A stretch of DNA of 64,000 bases, taken from NCBI RefSeq assembly GCF_016918565.1, contig NZ_JAFFQD010000015.1:1-64000 (forward strand), in the 5' to 3' direction. A program made the position numbers and the translations under genes. The DNA is from Desulfogranum marinum. GTDB lineage: Bacteria; Desulfobacterota; Desulfobulbia; Desulfobulbales; Desulfobulbaceae. The notes below the pieces were generated by a model. It saw only the letters and a list, made by a program, of their open reading frames with translations, was not told the origin of the DNA and did not search any database. Positions 28,021 through 35,279 of the stretch are shown piece after piece (position 1 is the stretch's first letter; every line of letters begins with the position of its first letter).

Positions 28021-28136
28021 CAAGAATTAGGGGACACAAGAATTAGGGGACACAAGAATTAGGGGACAAGAATTAGGGGACAGACCACGTTTAACGGTTG
28101 TTTTTAAAACCGTTAAACGTGGTCTGTCCCCTAATT
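28021..28136. repeat. REP palindrome 1 with a leading direct-repeat run
   Basis: Four copies of AAGAATTAGGGGACA lead into a 66-bp palindrome at 28071-28136. Its 29-nt arms are perfect (each starts or ends with AATTAGGGGACAGACCACGT or its complement) around an 8-nt loop. The RHS core copy 2 begins 6 bp after it. Confidence 0.9.
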
Positions 28137-28141
28137 CTACC

Positions 28142-29706
28142 TAAACAATCGCCTTCTTGCAGTGAGCGCAAACGGCCTCACTACCAGCTATACCTATGAC
28201 TCAGCAGGCAATATTACCGCCATCCAGCTCCCAGGAAATAGATCCATTGCTTATTCCTGTACCTCGTCAGGATTGTTGGAAAACATTATCGATCAATCCG
28301 GCAACAGCATCAGTTACACTTATGATAGCGAAGGGCAAAGGATTGGAGAAGATATACATGACCCAGAGGGGGTGCTCACTAAATATTCGGAATTCGAATA
28401 CAACGATGCAGGAAAACTCAGCAAAACACTTCTTCCCGGGCCTGCTGAACGATCAGCCGACTATGACATAGCTGGAAATCTCGTAGAAACCATAAACGCC
28501 ACCGGGCTCCATACGAGCATGGAATACGATCCGCTTGGCAGGTTAACAAGACTAGCGGAAGCCGGAAAAAGCAGTGACTATGTATATGACCAGGATGACA
28601 ATCTTACTCAATTCACCGACCCAAAAGGTCACGTCACGACCTTTACCTATGATGATTTAGGCAGAAAAACTGGCCGCATAGCCCCCGACACCGGAATTAT
28701 ATATTATAGCTACGACGAAGCAGGCAACCTCATTAGCTCGATTGACGCTCTAGGAAGGAGCATCGAATACACCTATGATAGCTCCAGCAGGTTAACTCAA
28801 AGAACGTATGAAGGTATCTTTGAAACATTTATCTACGATACAGCAACTAACGGGATTGGCCGGCTGACAACGGTAACCGATGAACACGGTACCAGAACCC
28901 TGCAGTACAACAGCTCTGGCCGACTCACCACGGATTCGCGCTCAATCAACGGTACAGAATCAGCCATCTCTTACCAATGGAGCAATGAAACAGGTGAACT
29001 CAACGCCCTCATCTATCCCAGTGGTATGCAGGTTGAATACAATAGAAACAATAACGGCCAAACTATTATAGATGCCGTAACACACCTCCCATTCGGGCCA
29101 CTGAAAAGCGCTACCCTGGGATCGACAAATCTTAACCGGAACTTTGACCAGCGCTACAACCTGACATCCATCGCAGCCGGGACCATGCAATACACTTATA
29201 GCCGCGATGCAGAAGGACACGTCACAGGCATAGACAATATATCGCCGCCAACAGTTGTTCCAGAGTCAGCAACCTACAACTATGGAGAAGGAACAAACCA
29301 AATTAACAGCAAAACAGGAAACGCACCCAAAGCGTACACCCACGATGCGGTCGGCAATATTATTGCAGACGGTACCCTCGACTTTACCTTTGACGCCCTC
29401 AACAGACTGACAGAGGTAAAACAAGGCGAAAACATCATCGCCGAGTATGGGTACGACACAGAAAACAGAAGAATTTATAAAATAGCGGATGGCGTAACCA
29501 CCCATTTCCATTACGATATAAATGGTATGCTCATTGCCGAAACAGATGCTGCCGGCACTCCGTTGCGAGAATACATTTATCTGGACAACGAGCCCATTGC
29601 CCTCAATGAGTATGAAAATAATCCAGGTCTATACTATTATCTCAACGACCACCTTGGCACACCACAGCAATTGATTGCTGAGACGGGCTCTATTGTTTGG
29701 CGAGCA
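28142..29706 (+). repeat. RHS core duplication, copy 2 (1565 bp)
   Basis: Near-identical copy of 25303-26894. Its left end abuts REP palindrome 1; its right end is the point where the RHS core sequence becomes divergent (TTTGGCGAGCA). It carries a 27-bp deletion relative to copy 1. Confidence 0.9.
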
Positions 29707-30384
29707 GCTTACCTACCTTTTGGACAAGCTCAAGTCAATATAGAGCTTATTACCAACAATATACGTTTTCCTGGCCAATATTTTGATATTGAAACCGGTT
29801 TGCATTATAATTGGAATCGGTATTATAGACCGCAAACAGGTTTTTACAATTCCGCTGACCCTATTGGGCTTATGGGTGGAATTAATCTATATACTTATGT
29901 ACGGAATACCCCAATCAATTTTATAGATCCAGATGGACGTAATCCTGCTGGATTTGCAATAGGTCTTGCGATGGGAGGTATTAGCGGGTTTACATCTGGC
30001 ATTCAATCTGGAAATATCGGCTCAGGAATAATAGGTGGGGTTGTGGGTGCGACGGTAGGAGGTATTACAGGCTTGGCAATGCCTCAACTTTCCGGAGTCG
30101 CAGGTAGTTATGCTGGAGGCGCGTTGGCTGGTGCTGTTTCGGGAATGTATGGAGGTGGCGCGGGTTCTTTTGTAACTTCATTAGCGAATCCCAATAATTC
30201 TGCAAATGATATTTTGTATAATACTGGAAAAGGCATGCTTGCTGGAGCAACCTCTGGAGCAGCAGGAGGTCTTTACAAAACAGGAGCACTGTCACTGAGG
30301 GTTAACGCTGCTGTAACAGACCTAGGCAGTGGAGCGCTATCTTTTTCTATAGAAAATTGCTTTATACCTGGTAGCCATGAATAA
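28162..30384 (+). CDS. Orphan RHS core plus alternative C-terminal tip (5'-truncated)
   Basis: A 740-codon frame equivalent to the last 60 percent of the upstream RHS protein. It lacks the signal peptide, the DUF6531-like part and most YD repeats. The nominal GTG start arises from a single T-to-G change and has no Shine-Dalgarno, so it may not be expressed alone. The core continues FPGQYFDIETGLHYNWNRYYRP...GGINLYTYVRNTPINFIDPDG, then enters a different tip: a Gly-rich helical stretch (GGVVGATVGGITG, GGALAGAVSGMYGGG) and a 40-residue end. It looks like a stored tip cassette that could replace the expressed tip by recombination. Confidence 0.75.
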   Translation: MSANGLTTSYTYDSAGNITAIQLPGNRSIAYSCTSSGLLENIIDQSGNSISYTYDSEGQRIGEDIHDPEGVLTKYSEFEYNDAGKLSKTLLPGPAERSADYDIAGNLVETINATGLHTSMEYDPLGRLTRLAEAGKSSDYVYDQDDNLTQFTDPKGHVTTFTYDDLGRKTGRIAPDTGIIYYSYDEAGNLISSIDALGRSIEYTYDSSSRLTQRTYEGIFETFIYDTATNGIGRLTTVTDEHGTRTLQYNSSGRLTTDSRSINGTESAISYQWSNETGELNALIYPSGMQVEYNRNNNGQTIIDAVTHLPFGPLKSATLGSTNLNRNFDQRYNLTSIAAGTMQYTYSRDAEGHVTGIDNISPPTVVPESATYNYGEGTNQINSKTGNAPKAYTHDAVGNIIADGTLDFTFDALNRLTEVKQGENIIAEYGYDTENRRIYKIADGVTTHFHYDINGMLIAETDAAGTPLREYIYLDNEPIALNEYENNPGLYYYLNDHLGTPQQLIAETGSIVWRAAYLPFGQAQVNIELITNNIRFPGQYFDIETGLHYNWNRYYRPQTGFYNSADPIGLMGGINLYTYVRNTPINFIDPDGRNPAGFAIGLAMGGISGFTSGIQSGNIGSGIIGGVVGATVGGITGLAMPQLSGVAGSYAGGALAGAVSGMYGGGAGSFVTSLANPNNSANDILYNTGKGMLAGATSGAAGGLYKTGALSLRVNAAVTDLGSGALSFSIENCFIPGSHE

Positions 30385-30814
30385 AAAAAACAAATCAAAT
30401 TGTATTTTTCAACAACCTCATTTTATAGTTTGTATTGTGAACAATTCAATTAAAATCACACTAGCTTTAATATTTATGCTGGTGATAGTTTATTTATTTA
30501 ACCAAGAAAATATTAGATTTATTGCGATCCCCATATCCTGTACCTTGCTTTGCATATCATGCATAGCACTTGTTTTTATAATGAGAAAATTTGCTCACAA
30601 AATTGAAATAAATTTTTCTAGCAAAACTATAAATATATCTATGTTTAGAGCAGACCATGAAGAGATCATCTCGTTTTCTGATTTAAAGGATATAAGAATA
30701 GAGAAATTCGGATACATAATTCTTGGGATAAACGGCAACACAGTCTACTACAATGACGCAGGAAATAAAGAGTTAATTTCATGTCTTAATCAAGCTATCA
30801 TCACCAATACATAG
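30377..30814 (+). CDS. Putative immunity protein to the orphan RHS tip, 145 aa membrane protein
   Basis: The ATG overlaps the end of the orphan RHS frame by 8 nt, the same arrangement as the first RHS/immunity pair. The product has two transmembrane helices (about residues 24-42 and 48-68) followed by a soluble domain of about 75 residues (IEINFSSKTINISMF...DLKDIRIEKFGYIILGI) reminiscent of bacterial PH-like domains. AT content is higher than in the chromosomal genes, suggesting transfer. The immunity role is inferred from position only. Confidence 0.6.
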   Translation: MNKKNKSNCIFQQPHFIVCIVNNSIKITLALIFMLVIVYLFNQENIRFIAIPISCTLLCISCIALVFIMRKFAHKIEINFSSKTINISMFRADHEEIISFSDLKDIRIEKFGYIILGINGNTVYYNDAGNKELISCLNQAIITNT

Positions 30815-30855
30815 GGCGCATCCCACTTGCGCTTTTGGAATGGAATGAAGAAAAC

Positions 30856-31286
30856 GGGGTCAGACCACTATAGAAACAGGTATTTCAATCCCCTTTTTTG
30901 GGCCTACCTGGTAGGCTTCGAGTTACCCGCCTTCCAAGCTTGGATGCGATCTCATCTGCAAATCGATCGTTACCGAGTACAAAATTACCGTTTGTGGCTT
31001 TACGTATTTCATCAATTACCACTGGCTCCAACTGATACCGGAACAGTTCTTTATAAGCATGCTGCCTATGGGTTGCTATTTTGCCAAGTGCCATATAATG
31101 CGGATGAGGTGTTAACAATTCCATGGTTTTCCCATCAGCATTAGCACGATAACTCGACCATCGATACTCCCCAGGATGCTCTACCGTGTCGGCACGAACA
31201 GGATTGGGCTCAATGTATCTTTGGCAGGTAAGCAAGTAGGTATCTTCTTGAGCAATACATGACCGAAACCGCCCTTCCCACAGTAT
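30856..31286 (-). pseudogene. RAYT fragment 2
   Basis: The C-terminal two-thirds of the transposase are open from 31284 to 30885 (LWEGRFRSCIAQEDTYLLTCQRYIE...SLPGRPKKGD). The HUH-containing N-terminal part is missing, replaced by REP palindrome 2. A short piece of the original 5' end, including the start codon region, survives at 31799-31821 beyond REP 3, so about 300 bp were lost or replaced. The 3' flank carries GGGGTCAGACCACTA (30856-30870). Confidence 0.8.
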
Positions 31287-31352
31287 AATTAGGGGACAGA
31301 CCACGTTTAACGGTTGTTTTTAAAACCGTTAAACGTGGTCTGTCCCCTAATT
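31287..31352. repeat. REP palindrome 2
   Basis: 66 bp with the same 29-nt perfect arms as REP 1 and the same loop orientation. It interrupts RAYT fragment 2. Confidence 0.9.
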
Positions 31353-31424
31353 CTCTACATACAAGTGGGCTCCCGATCATATCACTCCACATACTTCAAG
31401 GTAATGTCTTTTCAAAAAAATAAT

Positions 31425-31582
31425 GTAACCACTCACAGGGGTGGTAACGCTTTGCTTTAGTATGCCTAAAACCCGTAACTGCTTACAGGTGCATCATATT
31501 TGAACAGGCGCGTTTTTTCACTATGGCCTATCTATGCGGGAAGTCGTGGCCGTCCGAAAATGGAGTACCTGTGAGTAGTTAC
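31425..31582. repeat. Dispersed MITE-like repeat, copy B
   Basis: Bounded by GTAACCACTCACAGG (31425-31439) and CCTGTGAGTAGTTAC (31568-31582), 15-bp inverted repeats with one mismatch. The interior shares ATGCGGGAAGTCGTGG-type sequence with the copies at 55359 and 63680. No coding capacity. Confidence 0.65.
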
Positions 31583-31714
31583 AAAATAATATCATTTAAT
31601 AATGAACGAGATAATATTATTGTTATTTTGCAGTGTTGTGTCACAGTTTATAGGAATATTTTCTGTGATAAATAGAATAAAAAAAGGCAAAGGTATCCAG
31701 GATATCAAAGCAGA

Positions 31715-31795
31715 GAATTAGGGGACAAGAATTAGGGGACAGACCACGTTTAACGGTTTTAAAAACAACCGTTAAACGTGGTCTGTCCCCTAATT
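31715..31795. repeat. REP palindrome 3
   Basis: A partial leading copy of GAATTAGGGGACA is followed by the 66-bp palindrome at 31730-31795. Arms are identical to REP 1, with the loop in the opposite orientation (GGTTTTAAAAACAACC). Confidence 0.9.
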
Positions 31796-31960
31796 CTTGG
31801 GGCGTCTGGGCATGATAGTCGATCTGCCTCTCGATTAATAAAATTTTTTTTCTTACCCATATTGCTTTAGCGTGATCTCCCCATGAACAAAAATCGATAC
31901 AGGTATAAAAATGGTATATTTAATATTCACAAAAATTCTTGTTTGATATATATTATCCTT

Positions 31961-32224
31961 ATGAAATTTGAATTTGACACCTATAAAAGTGAGTCCAACA
32001 AGGAAAAACACGGGATCGACTTCTTAGAGGCTCAAGCCCTTTGGAATGATCCTGATTTACTTGAGATTCCAGCTAAAAATGTGGATGACGAAAATAGATA
32101 TCTTTTCATAGGTAAGATTGGGAGAAAACACTGGTCGGCAGTAATAACCTATCGAAATGAGACTGTTAGAATAATTTCTGTAAGACGTTCAAGAAGCAAG
32201 GAGGTCTATTATTATGAAAGCTAA
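31961..32224 (+). CDS. brnT: BrnT-family type II toxin
   Basis: An 87-aa RelE-fold ribonuclease toxin of the BrnT family. Family features are FEFDTYKSESNKEKHGIDFLEA near the start, DENRYLFIGKIGRKHWSAVITYR, and the C-terminal VRIISVRRSRSKEVYYYES with conserved Arg residues. The frame is open from 31883, but the ATG at 31961 gives the usual BrnT N-terminus. The next gene, the antitoxin, overlaps its end by 11 bp. Confidence 0.88.
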   Translation: MKFEFDTYKSESNKEKHGIDFLEAQALWNDPDLLEIPAKNVDDENRYLFIGKIGRKHWSAVITYRNETVRIISVRRSRSKEVYYYES

Positions 32225-32438
32225 AAAATTTGACGAAAAATTTGAATCTGGCGAAGATTTGACCAACGACCTAGATTTTTCAAAAGCTAGAAGAGTGAAC
32301 CAAGAGCCTAAAAGAGTAAACATCGATTTTCCTACCTGGGTAGTAGAAGACCTTGATAAACACTCAAAACGGCTTGGTATAAGTCGTCAAGCTCTAGTAA
32401 AAGTTTGGATAGCTGAGAAACTTAAAGAAGCTGTATAA
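32214..32438 (+). CDS. brnA: BrnA/CopG-family antitoxin
   Basis: A 74-aa antitoxin. It has an acidic N-terminal half that would bind the toxin (FDEKFESGEDLTNDLDFSKARR) and a C-terminal ribbon-helix-helix (KRVNIDFPTWVVEDLDKHSKRLGISRQALVKVWIAEKL) that binds DNA and would autoregulate the pair. AAGGAGG inside the toxin gene serves as its ribosome binding site. Confidence 0.88.
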   Translation: MKAKKFDEKFESGEDLTNDLDFSKARRVNQEPKRVNIDFPTWVVEDLDKHSKRLGISRQALVKVWIAEKLKEAV

Positions 32439-32456
32439 GTTTAGTAATTGTTAAAT

Positions 32457-33249
32457 GAGGTCAGACCACTTTAGAAACAGGTATTTTAATCTCCTTTTTT
32501 TGGCCTACCTGGTAGGCTTCGAGTTACCCGCCTTCCAAGCTTGGATGCGATCTCACCTGCAAATCGATCGTTACCGAGTACAAAATTACCGTTTGTGGCT
32601 TTACGTATTTCATCAATTACCCCTGGCTCCAACTGATACCGGAACAGTTCCCTATAAGCATGCTGCCTATCGGTTGCTGTTCTGCCAAGTGCAATATAAT
32701 GCGGATGAGGTGTTAACAATTCCATGGTTTCCCCATCAGCATTAGCACGATAACTCGACCATCGATACTCCCCAGGATGTTCTACCATGTCGGCACGAAC
32801 AGGATTGAGCTCAATGTATCTTTGGCAGGTAAGCAAGTAGGTATCTTCTTGAGCAATACATGACCGAAACCGCCCTTCCCACAGTGTCCCTGTTCTTTTA
32901 TATGTCCGATTGACATACTGAACATACCGCTGCCCTAGTTTTTTCATCAGCAGAGCAGCGCTCTCTTTTTTCTTCGGGGTCAATAAAAGGTGAACATGGT
33001 TTGTCATTAAAACAAAGGCATGTATTTCGCATCCAGCCAAAATAGCATACTCCTGCAGCCATTCCAGATAAAATGAATAATCTTCATCTGCATAAAAGAT
33101 GGCCTGTCGATTGTTACCTCGCTGGATGATATGGAGCGGCACTCCAGCCATTACTATTCGGGGGCGTCTGGGCATGATAGTCGCTCAATTTCTTGGTTAA
33201 AGGATTAAATTGTCTTGACCATACCACATTAAACGTGGTCTGTCCCTTA
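32457..33249 (-). mobile_element. RAYT unit flanked by REP half-sites
   Basis: The intact transposase gene is bounded on the left by GAGGTCAGACCACTTT (32457-32472) and on the right by TTAAACGTGGTCTGTCC (33229-33245). The cores GGTCAGACCAC and GTGGTCTGTCC are inverted copies of the REP arm with one substitution. The transposase and its recognition arms thus form a unit that could be mobile. Confidence 0.6.
32486..33175 (-). CDS. REP-associated tyrosine transposase (RAYT), intact
   Basis: A 229-aa Y1/HUH single-strand transposase of the IS200-like TnpA-REP group. It has N-terminal VPLHIIQRGNNRQAIF, the HUH motif HVH (His60, His62) in MTNHVHLLLTP, and LWEGRF. The YLLTCQRYIELNPVRA segment that follows carries the candidate catalytic Tyr. 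The C-terminal part has GRRVTRSLPGRPKKGD. Such enzymes act on REP hairpins in cis or trans. Two broken copies of the same gene and four REP palindromes lie within 6 kb. This is the only copy with both HUH and Tyr regions. Confidence 0.9.
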   Translation of the reverse strand: MPRRPRIVMAGVPLHIIQRGNNRQAIFYADEDYSFYLEWLQEYAILAGCEIHAFVLMTNHVHLLLTPKKKESAALLMKKLGQRYVQYVNRTYKRTGTLWEGRFRSCIAQEDTYLLTCQRYIELNPVRADMVEHPGEYRWSSYRANADGETMELLTPHPHYIALGRTATDRQHAYRELFRYQLEPGVIDEIRKATNGNFVLGNDRFAGEIASKLGRRVTRSLPGRPKKGD

Positions 33250-33325
33250 TTACGCTCTTAATAATTAATTTGACAAGCCACCCACGTGTACATACAATGT
33301 AACCACATTCAAAAGGGAGATAATT

Positions 33326-33571
33326 ATGAAAGCTGCGATTATTAAAATTGGTAATTCTCGGGGAGTTAGAATACCAAAACCTATTCTTGACCAATGTGGT
33401 TTTGGCGCGGAAGTTGAGATGGAAATACACAATCAAGAATTGATAATCAGAAGTCCTAAACATCCAAGAAAAAACTGGGCAAAATCATTTCAGGAAATGG
33501 CACAAAATGGAGAAGATACCCTTATAGATCCAATTGAAACTGAGTGGGACAATAAGGAGTGGGAATGGTAG
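33326..33571 (+). CDS. mazE: MazE/AbrB-family antitoxin
   Basis: An 81-aa antitoxin with an N-terminal SpoVT/AbrB swapped-hairpin DNA-binding domain (IIKIGNSRGVRIPKPILDQCGF) and an acidic C-terminal tail (DTLIDPIETEWDNKEWEW) that would occupy the toxin active site. GGGAG precedes the ATG. It overlaps the toxin gene by 7 bp. Confidence 0.88.
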   Translation: MKAAIIKIGNSRGVRIPKPILDQCGFGAEVEMEIHNQELIIRSPKHPRKNWAKSFQEMAQNGEDTLIDPIETEWDNKEWEW

Positions 33572-33888
33572 TAAACAGATTTGATGTTTATCTCATTAAC
33601 CTTGACCCTACACTTGGGCATGAAATAAAAAAAACTCGTCCCTGTCTCGTTATTTCCCCTGATGAAATGAATCATCATATTTCCACAGTTATAGTTGCTC
33701 CCATGACAACAAAGGGCAGAAAATATCCAAGTAGGATTACTTGTTCATTTCAAGGAAAAAAAGGTCAAATAATACTGGATCAAATACGAACAGTAGATAA
33801 AAAAAGGCTTGTTAAGAAACTTGGTACGATAAACAAAAATGCTCAAGAAAAAACACTTCAAACACTGAAAGAAATGTTTGCCGTTTGA
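33565..33888 (+). CDS. mazF: MazF/PemK-family endoribonuclease toxin
   Basis: A 107-aa mRNA interferase. Family motifs are VYLINLDPTLGHEIKKTRPCLVISPD at the start, VIVAPMTT, and GQIILDQIRTVDKKRL, which includes the conserved Arg and Asp/Thr residues. I chose the ATG at 33565 because AAGGAG lies 5 nt upstream; a GTG two codons earlier is less likely. Both TA pairs in this region are bracketed by REP elements. Confidence 0.9.
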   Translation: MVVNRFDVYLINLDPTLGHEIKKTRPCLVISPDEMNHHISTVIVAPMTTKGRKYPSRITCSFQGKKGQIILDQIRTVDKKRLVKKLGTINKNAQEKTLQTLKEMFAV

Positions 33889-33901
33889 AACTAAAATTGA
33901 A

Positions 33902-33967
33902 AATTAGGGGACAGACCACGTTTAACGGTTTTAAAAACAACCGTTAAACGTGGTCTGTCCCCTAATT
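33902..33967. repeat. REP palindrome 4
   Basis: 66 bp with the same 29-nt arms as the others, loop orientation as REP 3, placed 13 bp after the mazF stop codon. It may also act as a transcription terminator. Confidence 0.9.
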
Positions 33968-34152
33968 TTTTACTAGCGTCCCCTTTGGTGATAAAATTCC
34001 GGATAAAAAACCAGTTTTTCGGAATTATGGAAAAATCAAAGTCGAGTGTCGCAAATAATCGGTTTGTAAAAATGAATATTAGCTATCTTATGAGCCTCGC
34101 AACTGACCTGAATGGTCTCAGAAAGGAGCCTATACTAACTATCTTGGAGCAC

Positions 34153-34177
34153 TTAAAACGTGGTCTGTCCCCTAATT
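34153..34177 (+). repeat. REP half-site
   Basis: One REP arm only (AAACGTGGTCTGTCCCCTAA). The segment 33968-34350 otherwise holds no gene; it contains a hairpin ATTCCG...CGGAAT at 33996-34025. Confidence 0.7.
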
Positions 34178-34350
34178 TCCGCTCGGTATAGAACCTGAAT
34201 TTTGGTTAAACCTCCAAATGAGATTTAACATGAAAATTGTGCAAGAGAAAGCTGGTAAGAAAATTGAAAAAGAAGTGAAGAAATTCCTCCCTCCCAACAA
34301 TCACGTGAACCCTACATCAGTATAAATAACGAATAAGCAGTAAATAAACC

Positions 34351-34373
34351 TAAAACGTGGTCTGTCCCCTAAT
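34351..34373 (+). repeat. REP half-site
   Basis: A second isolated right arm (AAACGTGGTCTGTCCCCTAA), directly before the terminator of the PEP-CTERM gene. Confidence 0.7.
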
Positions 34374-34376
34374 ACT

Positions 34377-34408
34377 AAAAAAAACCGCTAGAAATTCCAG
34401 CGGTTTTT
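34377..34408 (-). terminator. Intrinsic terminator of the PEP-CTERM gene
   Basis: AAAACCGCT and AGCGGTTTTT pair around a short GAAATTC loop. On the minus strand it ends in a T run (A run on plus at 34377-34384). It lies 35 bp past the stop codon of the minus-strand gene and would also work on the plus strand. Confidence 0.75.
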
Positions 34409-34442
34409 TATCTCTATCGAGAAGTATCGAAAAGAAATGCAA

Positions 34443-35207
34443 TTACTTTCTTCTACGACGTGCTACACCAGCAAGCCCAGCAAGACCCGTTCCGAAAAGC
34501 AACATGGTGGTTGGTTCTGGGATAGGGGTTATTTGTGTAACCATTAATACCATGTCAGTGTGATCTTTATCCCCACCACCATATAAATCTTCCCATGCCA
34601 ATACATATTCATCTGTTACCCATTCTCCTGCAGATAAAGGAGGTATTGACACTGTATCACCATTGCCTCCCTCATATGCATACATATGGTCATATCCATC
34701 AGTATTTAGAGAAGTATCACTATAATATATAGTATTAGGAGTACTAGGTTCAGCATCTAAATAAAACCCAAACGAATTTCCAGCAAAGTCTATTCCGGTA
34801 TCAAGAGTACTTCCATTTAACCAAACACTCCCATCAGCGTATATATCGACAACAATTCTATCCTCGGCTCCGTCTAGTCCCGCGAAAAGCTCTACAAAAT
34901 TAGTTTTATCAGCTGAATCGTAAATACCAAAGGTGTTGCCATCATCATAACCAGCAAGCTCAATAATAATTGTTGCAGCAGAAGAACCACCAGCAGCTAT
35001 TTGCCAATATGAGTCGTACAAATCATCAACTTCGTCTGTGTATACATTTACACTACTATCACTACCTACTGTTATACCGTCTAAAACATCTTGCAAAGCA
35101 TCACCGCCTGTTGCAGTACCATCAAACATTGCAGCGAACGCACCAGTCGAAGCCAAGCCAAGGCTCAATGTAGCAGCTATTACGTTTTTTAAAATTTGCT
35201 TTTTCAT
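34443..35207 (-). CDS. PEP-CTERM sorting-domain secreted protein
   Basis: A 254-aa protein with a signal peptide (NVIAATLSLGLASTGAFAA), a Ser/Thr/Asp/Gly-rich beta-type body, and a C-terminal PEP-CTERM signal: PIPEPTTMLLFGTGLAGLAG followed by VARRRRK. Such proteins are processed by an exosortase (EpsH/XrtA type) and usually belong to a biofilm or exopolysaccharide system. No exosortase lies in this window. AAGGAG precedes the ATG. A sigma-54 promoter lies about 55 bp upstream. Confidence 0.88.
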   Translation of the reverse strand: MKKQILKNVIAATLSLGLASTGAFAAMFDGTATGGDALQDVLDGITVGSDSSVNVYTDEVDDLYDSYWQIAAGGSSAATIIIELAGYDDGNTFGIYDSADKTNFVELFAGLDGAEDRIVVDIYADGSVWLNGSTLDTGIDFAGNSFGFYLDAEPSTPNTIYYSDTSLNTDGYDHMYAYEGGNGDTVSIPPLSAGEWVTDEYVLAWEDLYGGGDKDHTDMVLMVTQITPIPEPTTMLLFGTGLAGLAGVARRRRK

Positions 35208-35260
35208 TTTTACTCCTTTATGAAAAATGAATTATTAATTGGAAAGACATTTAGTATGTT

Positions 35261-35279
35261 AATGCACATAAAGTGCCAA
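35261..35279 (-). promoter_or_regulatory. Sigma-54 (-24/-12) promoter of the PEP-CTERM gene
   Basis: On the minus strand the sequence reads TTGGCACTTTATGTGCATT. GG and GC are separated by exactly 10 nt, as sigma-54 requires, and TTGGCAC matches the -24 consensus perfectly. The -12 element is GTGCA rather than TTGCA. It lies 54-72 bp upstream of the ATG, giving a normal leader length. Confidence 0.7.

Noticed and set aside
27662-33175. Plus-strand open frames inside the RAYT copies (30827-31144, 32455-32745) that look like a repeated protein
   Set aside because: They are the antisense of the RAYT coding sequence; the minus-strand frame has the HUH transposase motifs and known family structure.
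28021-33967. Repeats with dyad symmetry considered as a CRISPR array
   Set aside because: Repeats are 66-bp palindromes kilobases apart with genes between them, not short repeats with regular unique spacers, and no cas genes are present.
28021-34400. Integron-like cassette array with attC sites
   Set aside because: The palindromes are identical REP elements, not variable attC sites with GTTRRRY cores, and no integrase gene is present.
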